64,000 nt of DNA from Terriglobia bacterium (GTDB lineage Bacteria; Acidobacteriota; Terriglobia; Terriglobales; Acidobacteriaceae). The stretch spans positions 62,001 through 126,000 of the forward strand of contig JAIQEY010000005.1 in assembly GCA_020073565.1 (NCBI GenBank), read 5' to 3'. A model generated the notes under the pieces. That model made no database searches. It worked only from the letters and a program-made list of their open reading frames with translations, and had not been told where the DNA came from. Below are positions 16,389 to 24,816 of the stretch, one piece after another; the stretch's first letter is position 1; each line of letters begins with the position of its first letter. The translations under genes and the position numbers were made by a program.

Positions 16389-17816
16389 ATGAACTCTCTT
16401 CCTACAACCGGCGCAGCCGGCGCGGCTGAATGTACCAAGCTCGGAGCTGCCCTTGAAGTGCTGGGATACCTGAGCTTGATCGCTGCCGCCACGCTCTGCT
16501 TCCTCATCGGCTGGCTCACCTGCGACCTGGCCGCGGTGCTCACCCTGCTGATGCTTCTGTCGCTGATCGGCCTCGCCTGGAAACGGTTTGACGGCGGACG
16601 TCATCCTTGTTTCTTTTTCCTGTGCATGTTGACCCTCTTCCAAGCCGGCCGGATGATTGCGTACTGCGCTGGAAGCACGCAGGACATATTCCGGGTCACA
16701 TTGATGACGTCGTATCAATTTGGCGTATCGCGGGACGTGGCGGCCTCGGTGCTGCTGTCCATTGCGCTTTCCGCCGTCTGCATCTATGCGCCGTGCCGGT
16801 GGAACTATCGCCCTTATCCTCCGCCGGGAAGTGGATCTTTCGCCCGCTACTTGCCCTACCTCTATTTTCTGCTCTCGTTGAGCGTGCCCGTGCAACTCTA
16901 CAAGAACTACCGCTATTACCAGTACGCAAGAGACCATGGTGGATATCTCGTGTTCTTTATCGACCATGGGGGTCTTGCTTCCAGCATACCCATAGTGGTT
17001 CGCGCCATTTCCCTGATCAGCCTTCCCGCGATCGTCGGCATCTTCGTTCTGGAGGGGAGGATAAAGTTCCTCCGGACGGCGGCCGCCGTCTACTTCCTGG
17101 TTACTTCACCCGTTCTGCTGACCGGCGCACGAGGTGCCATTTTCAGCCTGATTCTTTCGCTTTGGTATCTCTCCAAGGTGAAGTCGGGTAAACGCATGCA
17201 CCTGTATGCATTGGGTTTAGTCGGGGCCGGGCTCGTCCTGGTTGGCACCTGGATTGGTTCACTCCGCGATGAGAAAGGAGAATCGTACGCGCTCGGCGGT
17301 CCCGCCGAGTTCATTGCCGACCAGGGCGCATCCCTCAATGTCACCGAGGTCGCAGTCGCGTACCGGCAGCGTTTTACTCCCCATATCGTTTCCTACCTTG
17401 CCAGCGAATTGCAGGCCGCGTTCGTCGTGAGCGACCAAACTAAGTATGTTGCCGGGAAGCGCTTTGCCGACGATGTTGCCATGTTTCTGAATCCGGTGAC
17501 CTATCCATTGGGATTTGGCAGCGGCTCGGCGTATGTGGCGGAAGCTTATGTACTGGGCGGCTTCTGGGGAGTCACGCTCATCTCAGGATTGCTCGGCATT
17601 CTCCTCCATGGCTTGCATCTGTTTGCCAGGAGTGCTCTCGGACTCTTTCTGGTTGCCATGATTCTGCCGGACGTCCTTTGGATGGCACGCGGCGCCCTCT
17701 TGGATTGGGCGTCGGCATCGATACGAGTTGGAGTCTCGCTTGTCCTGCTGCTGATGGGATGGTGGCTTTATCGGACCATCTCCAGAATCAGCGGTGTGCT
17801 ATGGCAAAGCAACTAG
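16389..17816 (+). CDS. Wzy-like polysaccharide polymerase
   Basis: A 475-residue inner-membrane protein with about ten hydrophobic helices and a TGARGAIFSLILSLWYLS stretch of the kind found in oligosaccharide repeat-unit polymerases. Wzy enzymes join lipid-linked repeat units at the outer face of the inner membrane. The assignment rests on topology, the Arg-rich loop and the place between Wzz and glycosyltransferases, since this family is poorly conserved. The ATG at 16389 precedes the first helix (VLGYLSLIAAATLCFLIGWL); the frame is open further upstream inside the Wzz gene, which I do not accept as coding. Confidence 0.8.
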   Translation: MNSLPTTGAAGAAECTKLGAALEVLGYLSLIAAATLCFLIGWLTCDLAAVLTLLMLLSLIGLAWKRFDGGRHPCFFFLCMLTLFQAGRMIAYCAGSTQDIFRVTLMTSYQFGVSRDVAASVLLSIALSAVCIYAPCRWNYRPYPPPGSGSFARYLPYLYFLLSLSVPVQLYKNYRYYQYARDHGGYLVFFIDHGGLASSIPIVVRAISLISLPAIVGIFVLEGRIKFLRTAAAVYFLVTSPVLLTGARGAIFSLILSLWYLSKVKSGKRMHLYALGLVGAGLVLVGTWIGSLRDEKGESYALGGPAEFIADQGASLNVTEVAVAYRQRFTPHIVSYLASELQAAFVVSDQTKYVAGKRFADDVAMFLNPVTYPLGFGSGSAYVAEAYVLGGFWGVTLISGLLGILLHGLHLFARSALGLFLVAMILPDVLWMARGALLDWASASIRVGVSLVLLLMGWWLYRTISRISGVLWQSN

Positions 17817-17871
17817 CGCTCGAGCATCGACTGCCGGAACCGGGAATGTCGAACCAATTAGGGAGAAAGTC

Positions 17872-18735
17872 ATGATCTCACTCATCGTCGCCACCATCAA
17901 CCGTGTGACGGACCTCGACCGGTTCCTCGGTAGTCTCGAGGATCAAAGTCACCGCGATTTTGAAGTCATTGTGGTGGACCAGAATTCTGACGATCGGTTG
18001 GTTCCGTTGTTGAGCCGTCACGGTCGCCTCGCGATTCGACACCTGCGGTCGGAACGCGGGCTATCCCGGGCTCGCAATGCTGGGCTTCGCGTCGTGCGGG
18101 GTGACATCATTGCGATTCCCGACGATGACTGTTGGTATCCCTTGCATCTGCTGGCGTCCGTGGCGGAATGGTTCGAGTCGCATTCCCGGTTCGCGTTGCT
18201 CAGCGCGGCCGTGCGGACGGCGGAGAACAAGCCCTCCGGACCAAATTCGCCGTCCACGCCGCGGCGGTGCACCAAAAGCAACATCTGGGGATGCGGGGTC
18301 TCCACGGCCCTGTTCATGCGCACCTCGGCGTCGACTGCGGTCGGCGATTTCAACGAGGACATCGGCGTCGGCGCTTCCTCTGCCTATCAGTCGGGCGAGG
18401 AGACAGATTACATCTTGCGCGCGTTCGAACATGGATTCCAAATGTGGTACGAGCCCTCGTTGACGGTCCATCACCCGCCGCTGGATTCGATCGGGCGGCT
18501 CAAGAAAACCACTTACCCGTTTGCCTTGGGTACGGGTCGGGTTCTGCGAACTCACAACTATCCGCTGCACCAGGTAGGTGGTCATCTGATCCGATCGTTT
18601 GGCGGCGCTGCGGTTAGCTTGTGCCAGGGCGACCTCGCCAAGGCACAGGTGTACCTACTGCGTGGGGCGGGTCAACTGGTTGGCTATCTTTCTGGCCCGC
18701 GCGATCTAAGTCGCAGCACCGCCATTGGTAAATAG
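17872..18735 (+). CDS. family 2 glycosyltransferase
   Basis: A 287-residue GT-A enzyme without membrane helices. It starts MISLIVATINRVTDLDRFLG, continues with FEVIVVDQNSDDRLVPLL and LRSERGLSRARNAGLRV, and has an acidic metal-binding IPDDDCWYP. It transfers a sugar from a nucleotide donor to the growing repeat unit in the cytoplasm. The ATG at 17872 has GGGAGAAAG six bases ahead. A Cys/Arg-rich middle section (TPRRCTKSNIWGCGV) is less usual. Donor and linkage cannot be told. It follows the polymerase by 55 bases and its end lies close to the flippase start. Confidence 0.88.
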   Translation: MISLIVATINRVTDLDRFLGSLEDQSHRDFEVIVVDQNSDDRLVPLLSRHGRLAIRHLRSERGLSRARNAGLRVVRGDIIAIPDDDCWYPLHLLASVAEWFESHSRFALLSAAVRTAENKPSGPNSPSTPRRCTKSNIWGCGVSTALFMRTSASTAVGDFNEDIGVGASSAYQSGEETDYILRAFEHGFQMWYEPSLTVHHPPLDSIGRLKKTTYPFALGTGRVLRTHNYPLHQVGGHLIRSFGGAAVSLCQGDLAKAQVYLLRGAGQLVGYLSGPRDLSRSTAIGK

Positions 18736-18769
18736 TCATCGCCCCCATTCGTCGTGGCCCCAATCATCC

Positions 18770-20068
18770 ATGAAGGTACCATTCTCCTGGCTGTTCAAGA
18801 ATATCTTCCACCTCGGGTCGGGAGAACTCGTGGGCCGCGTATGCAGCATCGTGACCGTGGTGTTGCTCGGCCACCGGTATGGAGTCGTGATCCTGGGCGT
18901 TTATGCGCTGGCCCAGAGTGTGACGCAATACCTGCAGCCGCTGATCGACTTCGGATTGCGCCATGTGGGAGCGCGGTTGTTGGCCTCGTATCCGCAGGCC
19001 GCACGCGAGATTGTCAATCGCGTGCAGCGGCGGCGCCTATTCATGGCCGGTGTGGTCCTGCCCTTGGTCCTGATTTACTCCGTATGCGCCAAACTGCCCG
19101 TGGAGATGAAGGTCTTTCTCTTCGTCTTTTCAGCGGTGGGCGCGCTCTATGCCATTTCTCTGGACTGGGCGGCCTGGGGCCAGGGGAAGCTGTATTTGGT
19201 GGGCCTTGCGAAATCTGCTGTGCCCCTCAGCATCCTGACGTTTCTGGCGACCGGCAGGCCCCAAGGGGCGCGCGTCCTGTGGTGCGCGGTTGCCGGCAGT
19301 GCGTTTGGGTTCTTTCTGCAGGGTGCGATGTCCTGGGTGTGGTGGAGAAGGCAACCGTTGCGGCCGGCACAAGAGGGAACACTGAGCGCAGTCCGCGAAT
19401 CGCTGGCCTGGCAGCGCACCAGCATTATGGGGCTGGCCTGGTTCTGTAACCTTGCCTTCAACACCATCGATGTTCTGATGCTTGGTCTCATGTCGGACCC
19501 GGAACAGATGGGTCTCTATAGCGCTGCCTACCGCGTACTGAATCAGGTACTGGCCACCTACTACCTGCTGACCCAGGTTCTTTATCCTCAGTTTGCCCGG
19601 CATGGTATCGAAGACCGCGCCCGAATGCTGCGGGCGCGCATCCTACTGCCGCTGTTCGGCGCAGGGATCCTAATCGCGGCCGTCCTTTCGGTTTCTCGCC
19701 GGACGGTGCTGACAATCTTGTTTGGACATCAGTTTCTGGCGGCATGTCCGCTGCTGATCTTGCTGGTCTGGTGCATACCACTCGATTTCATGACCTCCTA
19801 CTTGAGCAACGCCTTCATAGCCTGGGGTATGGAGAAGAAGATCTTGCTTTGCACCGGTATCGGCGCGGCGAGCAACATCGTCTTGAACTTGGCCTTCATT
19901 CCCAGTTTTGGAGCCCGGGGGGCAGCGGTGAACACGCTCCTTTCCTACACCATACTGTTGACGACTCTGTGCTTTGTAGGACGAACGGCGAAAGAACTGG
20001 GCACCCGCCGTCGGCCCCAGATGGAGGTCTCCCCCTGCCCGGATGCCCTCAATTGCCCACAACGTTAA
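18770..20068 (+). CDS. Wzx-type polysaccharide flippase
   Basis: A 432-residue membrane protein with about twelve helices of the polysaccharide-transporter (MOP/MATE-like) fold. Recognisable parts are FKNIFHLGSGELVGRVCSIV at the start, GVVILGVYALAQSVTQYLQP and MGLYSAAYRVLNQVLATYYL in the middle, and GIGAASNIVLNLAFIPSFGA near the end. It would move the undecaprenyl-linked repeat unit across the inner membrane before polymerisation. The ATG at 18770 is preferred over a TTG at 18725 that overlaps the preceding gene, though neither has a strong ribosome-binding site. Confidence 0.88.
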   Translation: MKVPFSWLFKNIFHLGSGELVGRVCSIVTVVLLGHRYGVVILGVYALAQSVTQYLQPLIDFGLRHVGARLLASYPQAAREIVNRVQRRRLFMAGVVLPLVLIYSVCAKLPVEMKVFLFVFSAVGALYAISLDWAAWGQGKLYLVGLAKSAVPLSILTFLATGRPQGARVLWCAVAGSAFGFFLQGAMSWVWWRRQPLRPAQEGTLSAVRESLAWQRTSIMGLAWFCNLAFNTIDVLMLGLMSDPEQMGLYSAAYRVLNQVLATYYLLTQVLYPQFARHGIEDRARMLRARILLPLFGAGILIAAVLSVSRRTVLTILFGHQFLAACPLLILLVWCIPLDFMTSYLSNAFIAWGMEKKILLCTGIGAASNIVLNLAFIPSFGARGAAVNTLLSYTILLTTLCFVGRTAKELGTRRRPQMEVSPCPDALNCPQR

Positions 20069-20096
20069 ACATCAATCTCTGAGAAGGAGTCCACCG

Positions 20097-21203
20097 ATGC
20101 GCATTCTCTATGACCATCAAGTCTTCTCTTTGCAAAACGCAGGCGGAGCTTCGCGCTATTACTACGAGTTGTTCCGGTCGTTAGCTGGCACCTCCGGAGT
20201 ACATACCGAGCTGTGGCTGGGAATCAACGACACGGTTTACCCCTTCCAGCAGTTGTCGCGGGCGCACGCGCACATCGTGAACTGGGGCGGGTTCCTCAGG
20301 CGCGGGAGCGGGAGATACATCGCGAACGAATTGTTGAGCAACACACTGGCGCCGCTTGCCGGCAAGATGGACATCTATCACCCCACCCTGTACCGCAGGA
20401 TGCCGCTGGTCCGGACGCGGCGGACAGTGGCCACGCATCATGACTGTGCCCACGAGCGTTTCCCCCACCTGTTTCCGAACGTGAAACAAATCATCAGTGC
20501 CAAGCGGCGCCTGTACGCCGAGGCGGACGCGATTATCTGTGTATCGGAGTCGAGCCGGAAAGATCTGCTGCGATTCTATGGCGTAGACGGCGGGAAAACG
20601 CGGGTCATTCACCACGGTCTCCACCGCCTGCCGGGCTCGGCGGCGGCGGCGACGGAGTTGCGTGCACAAGTGCCGGCCGAGTACCTGCTTTTCGTGGGAT
20701 CCCGAGGGGCTTACAAGAACTTTAACAATCTGCTGCGAGCCTTTCGGGCCACGGGACTACACAAGTCCATGCAGTTGCTGGCCGTGGGTGGCGGCGCGCT
20801 GACTTCGGAGGAACGGGCGCTGGCCCGGGAACTCGAGGTGGCGGACAGCCTGGTCGTGTTCCCGCAGGTCGCGGATTCGCTCCTGGCCGAAGCTTACACG
20901 GCCGCCACTCTGCTGGTTTACCCATCCTGGTGCGAAGGGTTCGGACATCCTCCGCTCGAAGCCATGGCGGCGGGTTGCCCGGCGCTGGTCTGCAACACAT
21001 CCTGCCTTCCGGAAGTCTGCCGGGACGCGCCCTTCTATTTCAATCCCAATGATCAAGGGTCGCTCGAGCGAATGTTGCTGGAGGCGGTGACGGACGAGTC
21101 AGCACGGCAGCAAGCGCGAGACCGCGGCACCCGAGTCGCGGCGCACTACAGCTGGCAGAAATGCGGAGCTGAAACGCTGGCACTTTACCGCGATTGTCAG
21201 TAG
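20097..21203 (+). CDS. family 4 glycosyltransferase
   Basis: A 368-residue GT-B enzyme. It opens MRILYDHQVFSLQNAGGASR, as in mannosyl- and glucosyltransferases of this group. It has VATHHDCAHERFP, the VSESSRKDLLRFYGV segment, the acceptor/donor linker YLLFVGSRGAYKNFNNLLRA, and the C-terminal donor site LVYPSWCEGFGHPPLEAMAA with the conserved Glu pair. The ATG at 20097 has GAGAAGGAG seven bases ahead, a very good ribosome-binding site; an in-frame upstream start inside the flippase gene is rejected. It builds the repeat unit together with the two GT2 enzymes; donor unknown. Confidence 0.92.
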   Translation: MRILYDHQVFSLQNAGGASRYYYELFRSLAGTSGVHTELWLGINDTVYPFQQLSRAHAHIVNWGGFLRRGSGRYIANELLSNTLAPLAGKMDIYHPTLYRRMPLVRTRRTVATHHDCAHERFPHLFPNVKQIISAKRRLYAEADAIICVSESSRKDLLRFYGVDGGKTRVIHHGLHRLPGSAAAATELRAQVPAEYLLFVGSRGAYKNFNNLLRAFRATGLHKSMQLLAVGGGALTSEERALARELEVADSLVVFPQVADSLLAEAYTAATLLVYPSWCEGFGHPPLEAMAAGCPALVCNTSCLPEVCRDAPFYFNPNDQGSLERMLLEAVTDESARQQARDRGTRVAAHYSWQKCGAETLALYRDCQ

Positions 21204-21267
21204 CGCTTCTCCTCTTCGGCTTCCTCAGGCGCAATTCACGACCGGACATAACTCGGGACAGAAAATC

Positions 21268-22473
21268 ATGGACAAACTCAAAGTATTAGTAACCGGTGGT
21301 CTCGGATTCATTGGACTCGAAGTCGCCAAAGTGCTCGTCGAGCAGAAAGTCCCAGTGTTGCTGTTCGACAACTTAAGCCCGCAGATTCACGGGGCCGTTC
21401 CCGACCTGGCTGGGCTTGGGCTGCTTCATAGCGCTCAGGTGGAAGTGTTTCGGGGAGACGTTTCGAAGCCTTCCGATTGGGCGGTGGCGCTCGAAAATAT
21501 CGGAGCGGTTGTCCACTTGGCAGCTGAAACCGGCACCGCGCAGTCGATGTATGAAATCTCCCGCTACACGGAAACCAACGTGGGCGGCACGGCCGCGCTC
21601 CTCAATCACCTGGCCAACCACCAACACGGGGTGAGCAAAATTATTCTCGCCTCCTCGCGGTCGGTGTACGGAGAAGGCGCGTACCAGTGCCGGAGTTGCG
21701 GTCTGGTGTATCCGCCGGCGCGCTCGGAGGAAATGTTCCGGTCGGCGCAGTGGCAGCCCAGCTGTCCATTTTGCAGGCGCCCAATTGAAGCTGCGCCTAC
21801 ACCGGAGGAAGCGAGAACGGTGCCGGCGTCGATTTACGCCGCGACCAAGCTTGCGCAGGAAGACCTGGTGAGAGTAGCCAGCCAGGCATTGGGGATTCCG
21901 GCAGTGATCTACCGGTTCCAGAACGTCTATGGGGAAGGTCAGTCGCTTAAGAATCCTTATACGGGCATTCTCTCGATCTTCTCCAACCAGTTGCGCTTGG
22001 GAAAAACCATCCATCTGTACGAGGATGGACAGGAGAGCCGGGACTTCGTGCATGTTTCCGACATTGCGCGGGCCGTCGTCCGCGGACTCGACTACGAGGG
22101 AGCCGATGGGGCCACGTTGAATGTCGGTTCGGGCGAGCCCACCTCCGTCGCACAAGTGGCGGCGCTTTTGCAGGAGCGTTTTGGCGTCCAGATCCAGCCA
22201 GTCATTTCCGGCCAGTATCGCCTGGGCGACATTCGCCACGGATACGCCGACCTGACGGCCATTCGCTCCCGGCTTGGATTCGCGCCCGAGGTCTCGCTCG
22301 ACGAAGGCTTGACGCGCTTTGTCGAATGGGTCAAAGCCCAGCCACTGCAACTGGATCGTCTCGACCGTGCCTCTGCAGAACTGATGGCACGCGGCCTGAT
22401 GCCGGCCCCGTTTCCGTCCGAGGCGCCAACCGATGTCCGGCAAAATATCCATGCTAAAGCAGCTTCTGTATAG
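21268..22473 (+). CDS. NAD-dependent sugar epimerase with Cys4 insert (dTDP-L-rhamnose 4-epimerase-like)
   Basis: An extended short-chain dehydrogenase of 401 residues with the Rossmann motif VTGGLGFIGLEVAK, the substrate segment VHLAAETGTAQSMY, and the catalytic SSRSVYGEG and SIYAATKLAQE (Tyr/Lys pair). Between them is an insert of about 45 residues with two CxxC pairs: CRSCGLVYPPARSEEMF and CPFCRRPIE, which looks like a zinc ribbon. As I recall, dTDP-L-rhamnose 4-epimerases carry a comparable insert (a YPPPRSEE-like stretch), so the product may be dTDP-6-deoxy-talose; UDP-hexose 4-epimerase is the alternative. It supplies a modified sugar for the repeat unit. Its 3' end overlaps the acetyltransferase start by 41 bases, implying translational coupling. 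Confidence 0.85.
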   Translation: MDKLKVLVTGGLGFIGLEVAKVLVEQKVPVLLFDNLSPQIHGAVPDLAGLGLLHSAQVEVFRGDVSKPSDWAVALENIGAVVHLAAETGTAQSMYEISRYTETNVGGTAALLNHLANHQHGVSKIILASSRSVYGEGAYQCRSCGLVYPPARSEEMFRSAQWQPSCPFCRRPIEAAPTPEEARTVPASIYAATKLAQEDLVRVASQALGIPAVIYRFQNVYGEGQSLKNPYTGILSIFSNQLRLGKTIHLYEDGQESRDFVHVSDIARAVVRGLDYEGADGATLNVGSGEPTSVAQVAALLQERFGVQIQPVISGQYRLGDIRHGYADLTAIRSRLGFAPEVSLDEGLTRFVEWVKAQPLQLDRLDRASAELMARGLMPAPFPSEAPTDVRQNIHAKAASV

Positions 22474-23029
22474 CGATCTTGCTCGTCAGCTTCAACTGGA
22501 GGGCAAGCCGGTCACGCGGCCCTGTTTTGCCAGCTTGCTCCGCCGCCTGCTGCACCACCGTTTCTTGCCCATCGTACTGTGCCGCCTGAGCCGTGCGGCT
22601 ACGCTCGGGCGGATTCCTGTCCTGCCCAAACTGCTGACCTATCTCAATATTGTGCTGTTCGGCCTGGACGTTTCGCCGCGCTGTGAGATCGGACCGGGAA
22701 TCTTTTTCCCGCATCCGTCTGGAACCGTGGTCGGAGCCTGGCGCATCGGCAGCAACGTCACCATCTTCCAGGGCGTCACGCTGGGCGCCAAAGAACTGGA
22801 TATGGGTTTTGATTGCGGGCTGCGTCCCGGGGTCGGCGACAACGTGGTATTGGGCGCAGGCTCTAAGGTTCTGGGCGGCATCCATATCGGCGACAACGTG
22901 ACCGTCGGCGCCAACTCGGTGGTGGTGGATTCGGTCGACGCCGGCAGTGTTGTGGTTGGCATTCCGGCCCGCAAGGTATCCAAGCCACTCCGTCGAAACC
23001 CCGACATTGCGTTAACGACATTGAATTAG
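22433..23029 (+). CDS. serine-acetyltransferase-like hexapeptide transferase
   Basis: A 198-residue left-handed beta-helix protein of the CysE-like acyltransferase group. The hexapeptide turns are visible in VSPRCEIGPGIFFPHPSGTV, IGSNVTIFQGVTLGAK and IGDNVTVGANSVVVDSV, ending in the typical GIPARKVSK. The N-terminal 70 residues are helical and basic. In a polysaccharide cluster it probably acetylates a sugar, or serves as an O-acetyltransferase on a precursor; true serine acetyltransferase activity is less likely because no cysteine synthase is nearby. It overlaps the epimerase gene by 41 bases; an ATG at 22451 is an alternative start that still overlaps. Confidence 0.82.
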   Translation: MSGKISMLKQLLYSDLARQLQLEGKPVTRPCFASLLRRLLHHRFLPIVLCRLSRAATLGRIPVLPKLLTYLNIVLFGLDVSPRCEIGPGIFFPHPSGTVVGAWRIGSNVTIFQGVTLGAKELDMGFDCGLRPGVGDNVVLGAGSKVLGGIHIGDNVTVGANSVVVDSVDAGSVVVGIPARKVSKPLRRNPDIALTTLN

Positions 23030-23045
23030 CGACCAGGAGAAACGC

Positions 23046-23972
23046 ATGGAAAATCCGCTCGACCTTACGGTCATCATTCCGAGCTACAACACCAGGCGCT
23101 TGCTGCGTGACTGTATTTCCTCGATTTACGAACACACGGAAGGCATCAGCTATGAAATCATCTGCCTCGACGACCATTCGCCCGACGGCAGCGCGGATAT
23201 GGTGGCGGAAGCGTTCCCCGAAGTCATCCTCGTCCGCAACCAGACCAACCAGTTCTATGTCAGAAACAACAACCTCGGGATGCGGATGTCGCGGGCCCGC
23301 TATGCCTGCCTGTTGAACAGCGATACTGTGCTGATCAGCAATGCTTTTGCGGCACTGGTCAAGTACATGGATGAGAATCCCCAGGTGGCTGCCTGCGGCC
23401 CGAAGCTGCTCAACCCCGACGGCTCGGTGCAACACTGCATCCGCTATTTTTCCGGGCCCGCCACCATGGTGCTGCAAGCTCTTAACTGGCACAAACTGTT
23501 TCCGCGGAGCCGGCTGACGGATCGTTACTATGCCACCCGCTTCGATTACTCGAAAGCCCAGCCGGTCGATAGCATCGGCACGACCGCCTACATCGTCCGC
23601 CGCTCGACCTGGGAGAAGGCCGGCCTGCTCGATGAACGCTTCCGGCTCTTTGTCTCCGATCTGGCCTACAACTTTATGCTGAAACAGAAGGGCTATGCGG
23701 TACATTACACGCCTTGTGCGGAGGTCGTTCACTTTGGCAGTCAGAGTGTGAATCAGAATGCGCAACGCTCTCTTCGCGAACTGCACGCTGCGCTCATCGA
23801 ATTCAACGAAGCCTACGACTACTTTGGCAAGAGCCGCGCCGGCAAACTTTTGGTTCGTCTTGCGGTGAAGGCGCGCGATTACTTCAAACGCGCGGAATTC
23901 TGCCTGAGTCCCGATAAGCGCGTGATCAAGGGACCGGGTGCGCCTTCGAAGGCACGGCCCTTGGTCTGGTAG
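23046..23972 (+). CDS. family 2 glycosyltransferase (rhamnosyltransferase-like)
   Basis: A 308-residue GT-A enzyme: LTVIIPSYNTRRLLRDCISS, YEIICLDDHSPDGSADMV, NNNLGMRMSRARYACLLNSD (the acidic NSD in the place of the usual NPD metal site) and MDENPQVAACGPKLLNPDGS, which is typical of rhamnosyltransferase-like GT2 proteins. The C-terminal part (SRAGKLLVRLAVKARDYFKR) is basic and amphipathic and may touch the membrane. The ATG follows ACCAGGAGAAACGC, a good ribosome-binding site. If the neighbouring epimerase works on dTDP-L-rhamnose, this enzyme could use the same sugar family (inference). Confidence 0.88.
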   Translation: MENPLDLTVIIPSYNTRRLLRDCISSIYEHTEGISYEIICLDDHSPDGSADMVAEAFPEVILVRNQTNQFYVRNNNLGMRMSRARYACLLNSDTVLISNAFAALVKYMDENPQVAACGPKLLNPDGSVQHCIRYFSGPATMVLQALNWHKLFPRSRLTDRYYATRFDYSKAQPVDSIGTTAYIVRRSTWEKAGLLDERFRLFVSDLAYNFMLKQKGYAVHYTPCAEVVHFGSQSVNQNAQRSLRELHAALIEFNEAYDYFGKSRAGKLLVRLAVKARDYFKRAEFCLSPDKRVIKGPGAPSKARPLVW

Positions 23973-24040
23973 GTCCCGGATTCCCGCGATCCAACTTCCC
24001 GGAAAACATCCCTCCGTCGGATGGCAGGACTGCTTTTTTC

Positions 24041-24088
24041 ATAGTTAAGACAATAGTTACGTCGATCGTTACGACCATGGTTACGACA
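24041..24088 (+). repeat. four tandem 12-base units spanning the start of the priming transferase gene
   Basis: Units start at 24041, 24053, 24065 and 24077: ATAGTTAAGACA, ATAGTTACGTCG, ATCGTTACGACC, ATGGTTACGACA. The last unit contains the ATG of the phosphoglycosyl transferase. Read in the gene frame, the units give [16 protein letters not shown], so the repeat lies in frame across the start codon. Copy-number change would alter the leader or N-terminus without shifting the frame. Confidence 0.8.
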
Positions 24089-24682
24089 ACTTGCTGTCTT
24101 TCGGCGTACCGGCTGCCGGCCTGGAAACGGGGCATGGATCTGGTTCTGGGAGGAATACTCCTGCTTCTGTTCAGTCCTCTGCTTTTGCTTTGCTGGGCCG
24201 TGGTACGCCTGACGTCTCCCGGCCCCACTCTGCATTGGTCCGAGCGCGTGGGAAAAGACAATCGTCTTTTCGACATGCCCAAGTTCCGGACGATGCGGGT
24301 CAACACGCCGCAGGTGGCAACCCATTTGCTGCAGCGGCCGGAGCGCTATCTGACTCCGATCGGAGCCCTGCTGCGCAAGACCAGTTTGGACGAATTGCCG
24401 CAACTGGTCAGCGTCTGGAGGGGCGACCTGAGCCTCGTTGGACCTCGTCCCGCGCTCTTCAACCAACACGATCTGGTGGCACTTCGCACCCGCTACGGCG
24501 TGCATCGCTTGGTCCCCGGCATCACCGGCTGGGCTCAAGTCAATGGCCGCGATGAGTTGGAGATTCCCATCAAAGTGCAATACGATGCTGAATACATGCA
24601 AGAGCAATCGCCTTCCTTCGATTTGAAAATCCTAATGCTCACCCTTTGGAGAGTGCTGAAAGCGGAAGGCGTGCAACACTAG
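24077..24682 (+). CDS. small phosphoglycosyl transferase (priming sugar transferase)
   Basis: A 201-residue monotopic phosphoglycosyl transferase of the PglC/WcaJ-core type. It opens the repeat unit by moving a sugar-1-phosphate from a UDP-sugar to undecaprenyl phosphate at the inner membrane. It has the re-entrant hydrophobic helix [20 protein letters not shown], the basic [10 protein letters not shown], the catalytic Asp-Glu pair in [24 protein letters not shown] and the closing [16 protein letters not shown]. It lacks the extra membrane helices of long WcaJ/WbaP forms. The ATG lies in the last copy of a 12-base tandem repeat, and no ribosome-binding site is visible before it, which is unusual for this locus. 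Confidence 0.92.
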   Translation: MVTTTCCLSAYRLPAWKRGMDLVLGGILLLLFSPLLLLCWAVVRLTSPGPTLHWSERVGKDNRLFDMPKFRTMRVNTPQVATHLLQRPERYLTPIGALLRKTSLDELPQLVSVWRGDLSLVGPRPALFNQHDLVALRTRYGVHRLVPGITGWAQVNGRDELEIPIKVQYDAEYMQEQSPSFDLKILMLTLWRVLKAEGVQH

Positions 24683-24816
24683 GCCTCAGATCGTTCCCCA
24701 CTGCAACTCCATCGAGCCAAGAACTAGTCAATTGGTTTTGTCCCCTCAAGGGACGACCCACCCGTGACGATCAACCAAATAAGAACCCACAATCATCAAG
24801 GTGATCTTGTTGTTCT

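Noticed and set aside
21373..22452. 359-codon frame antisense to the epimerase gene
   Set aside because: Shadow frame; the sense strand encodes a complete SDR enzyme.
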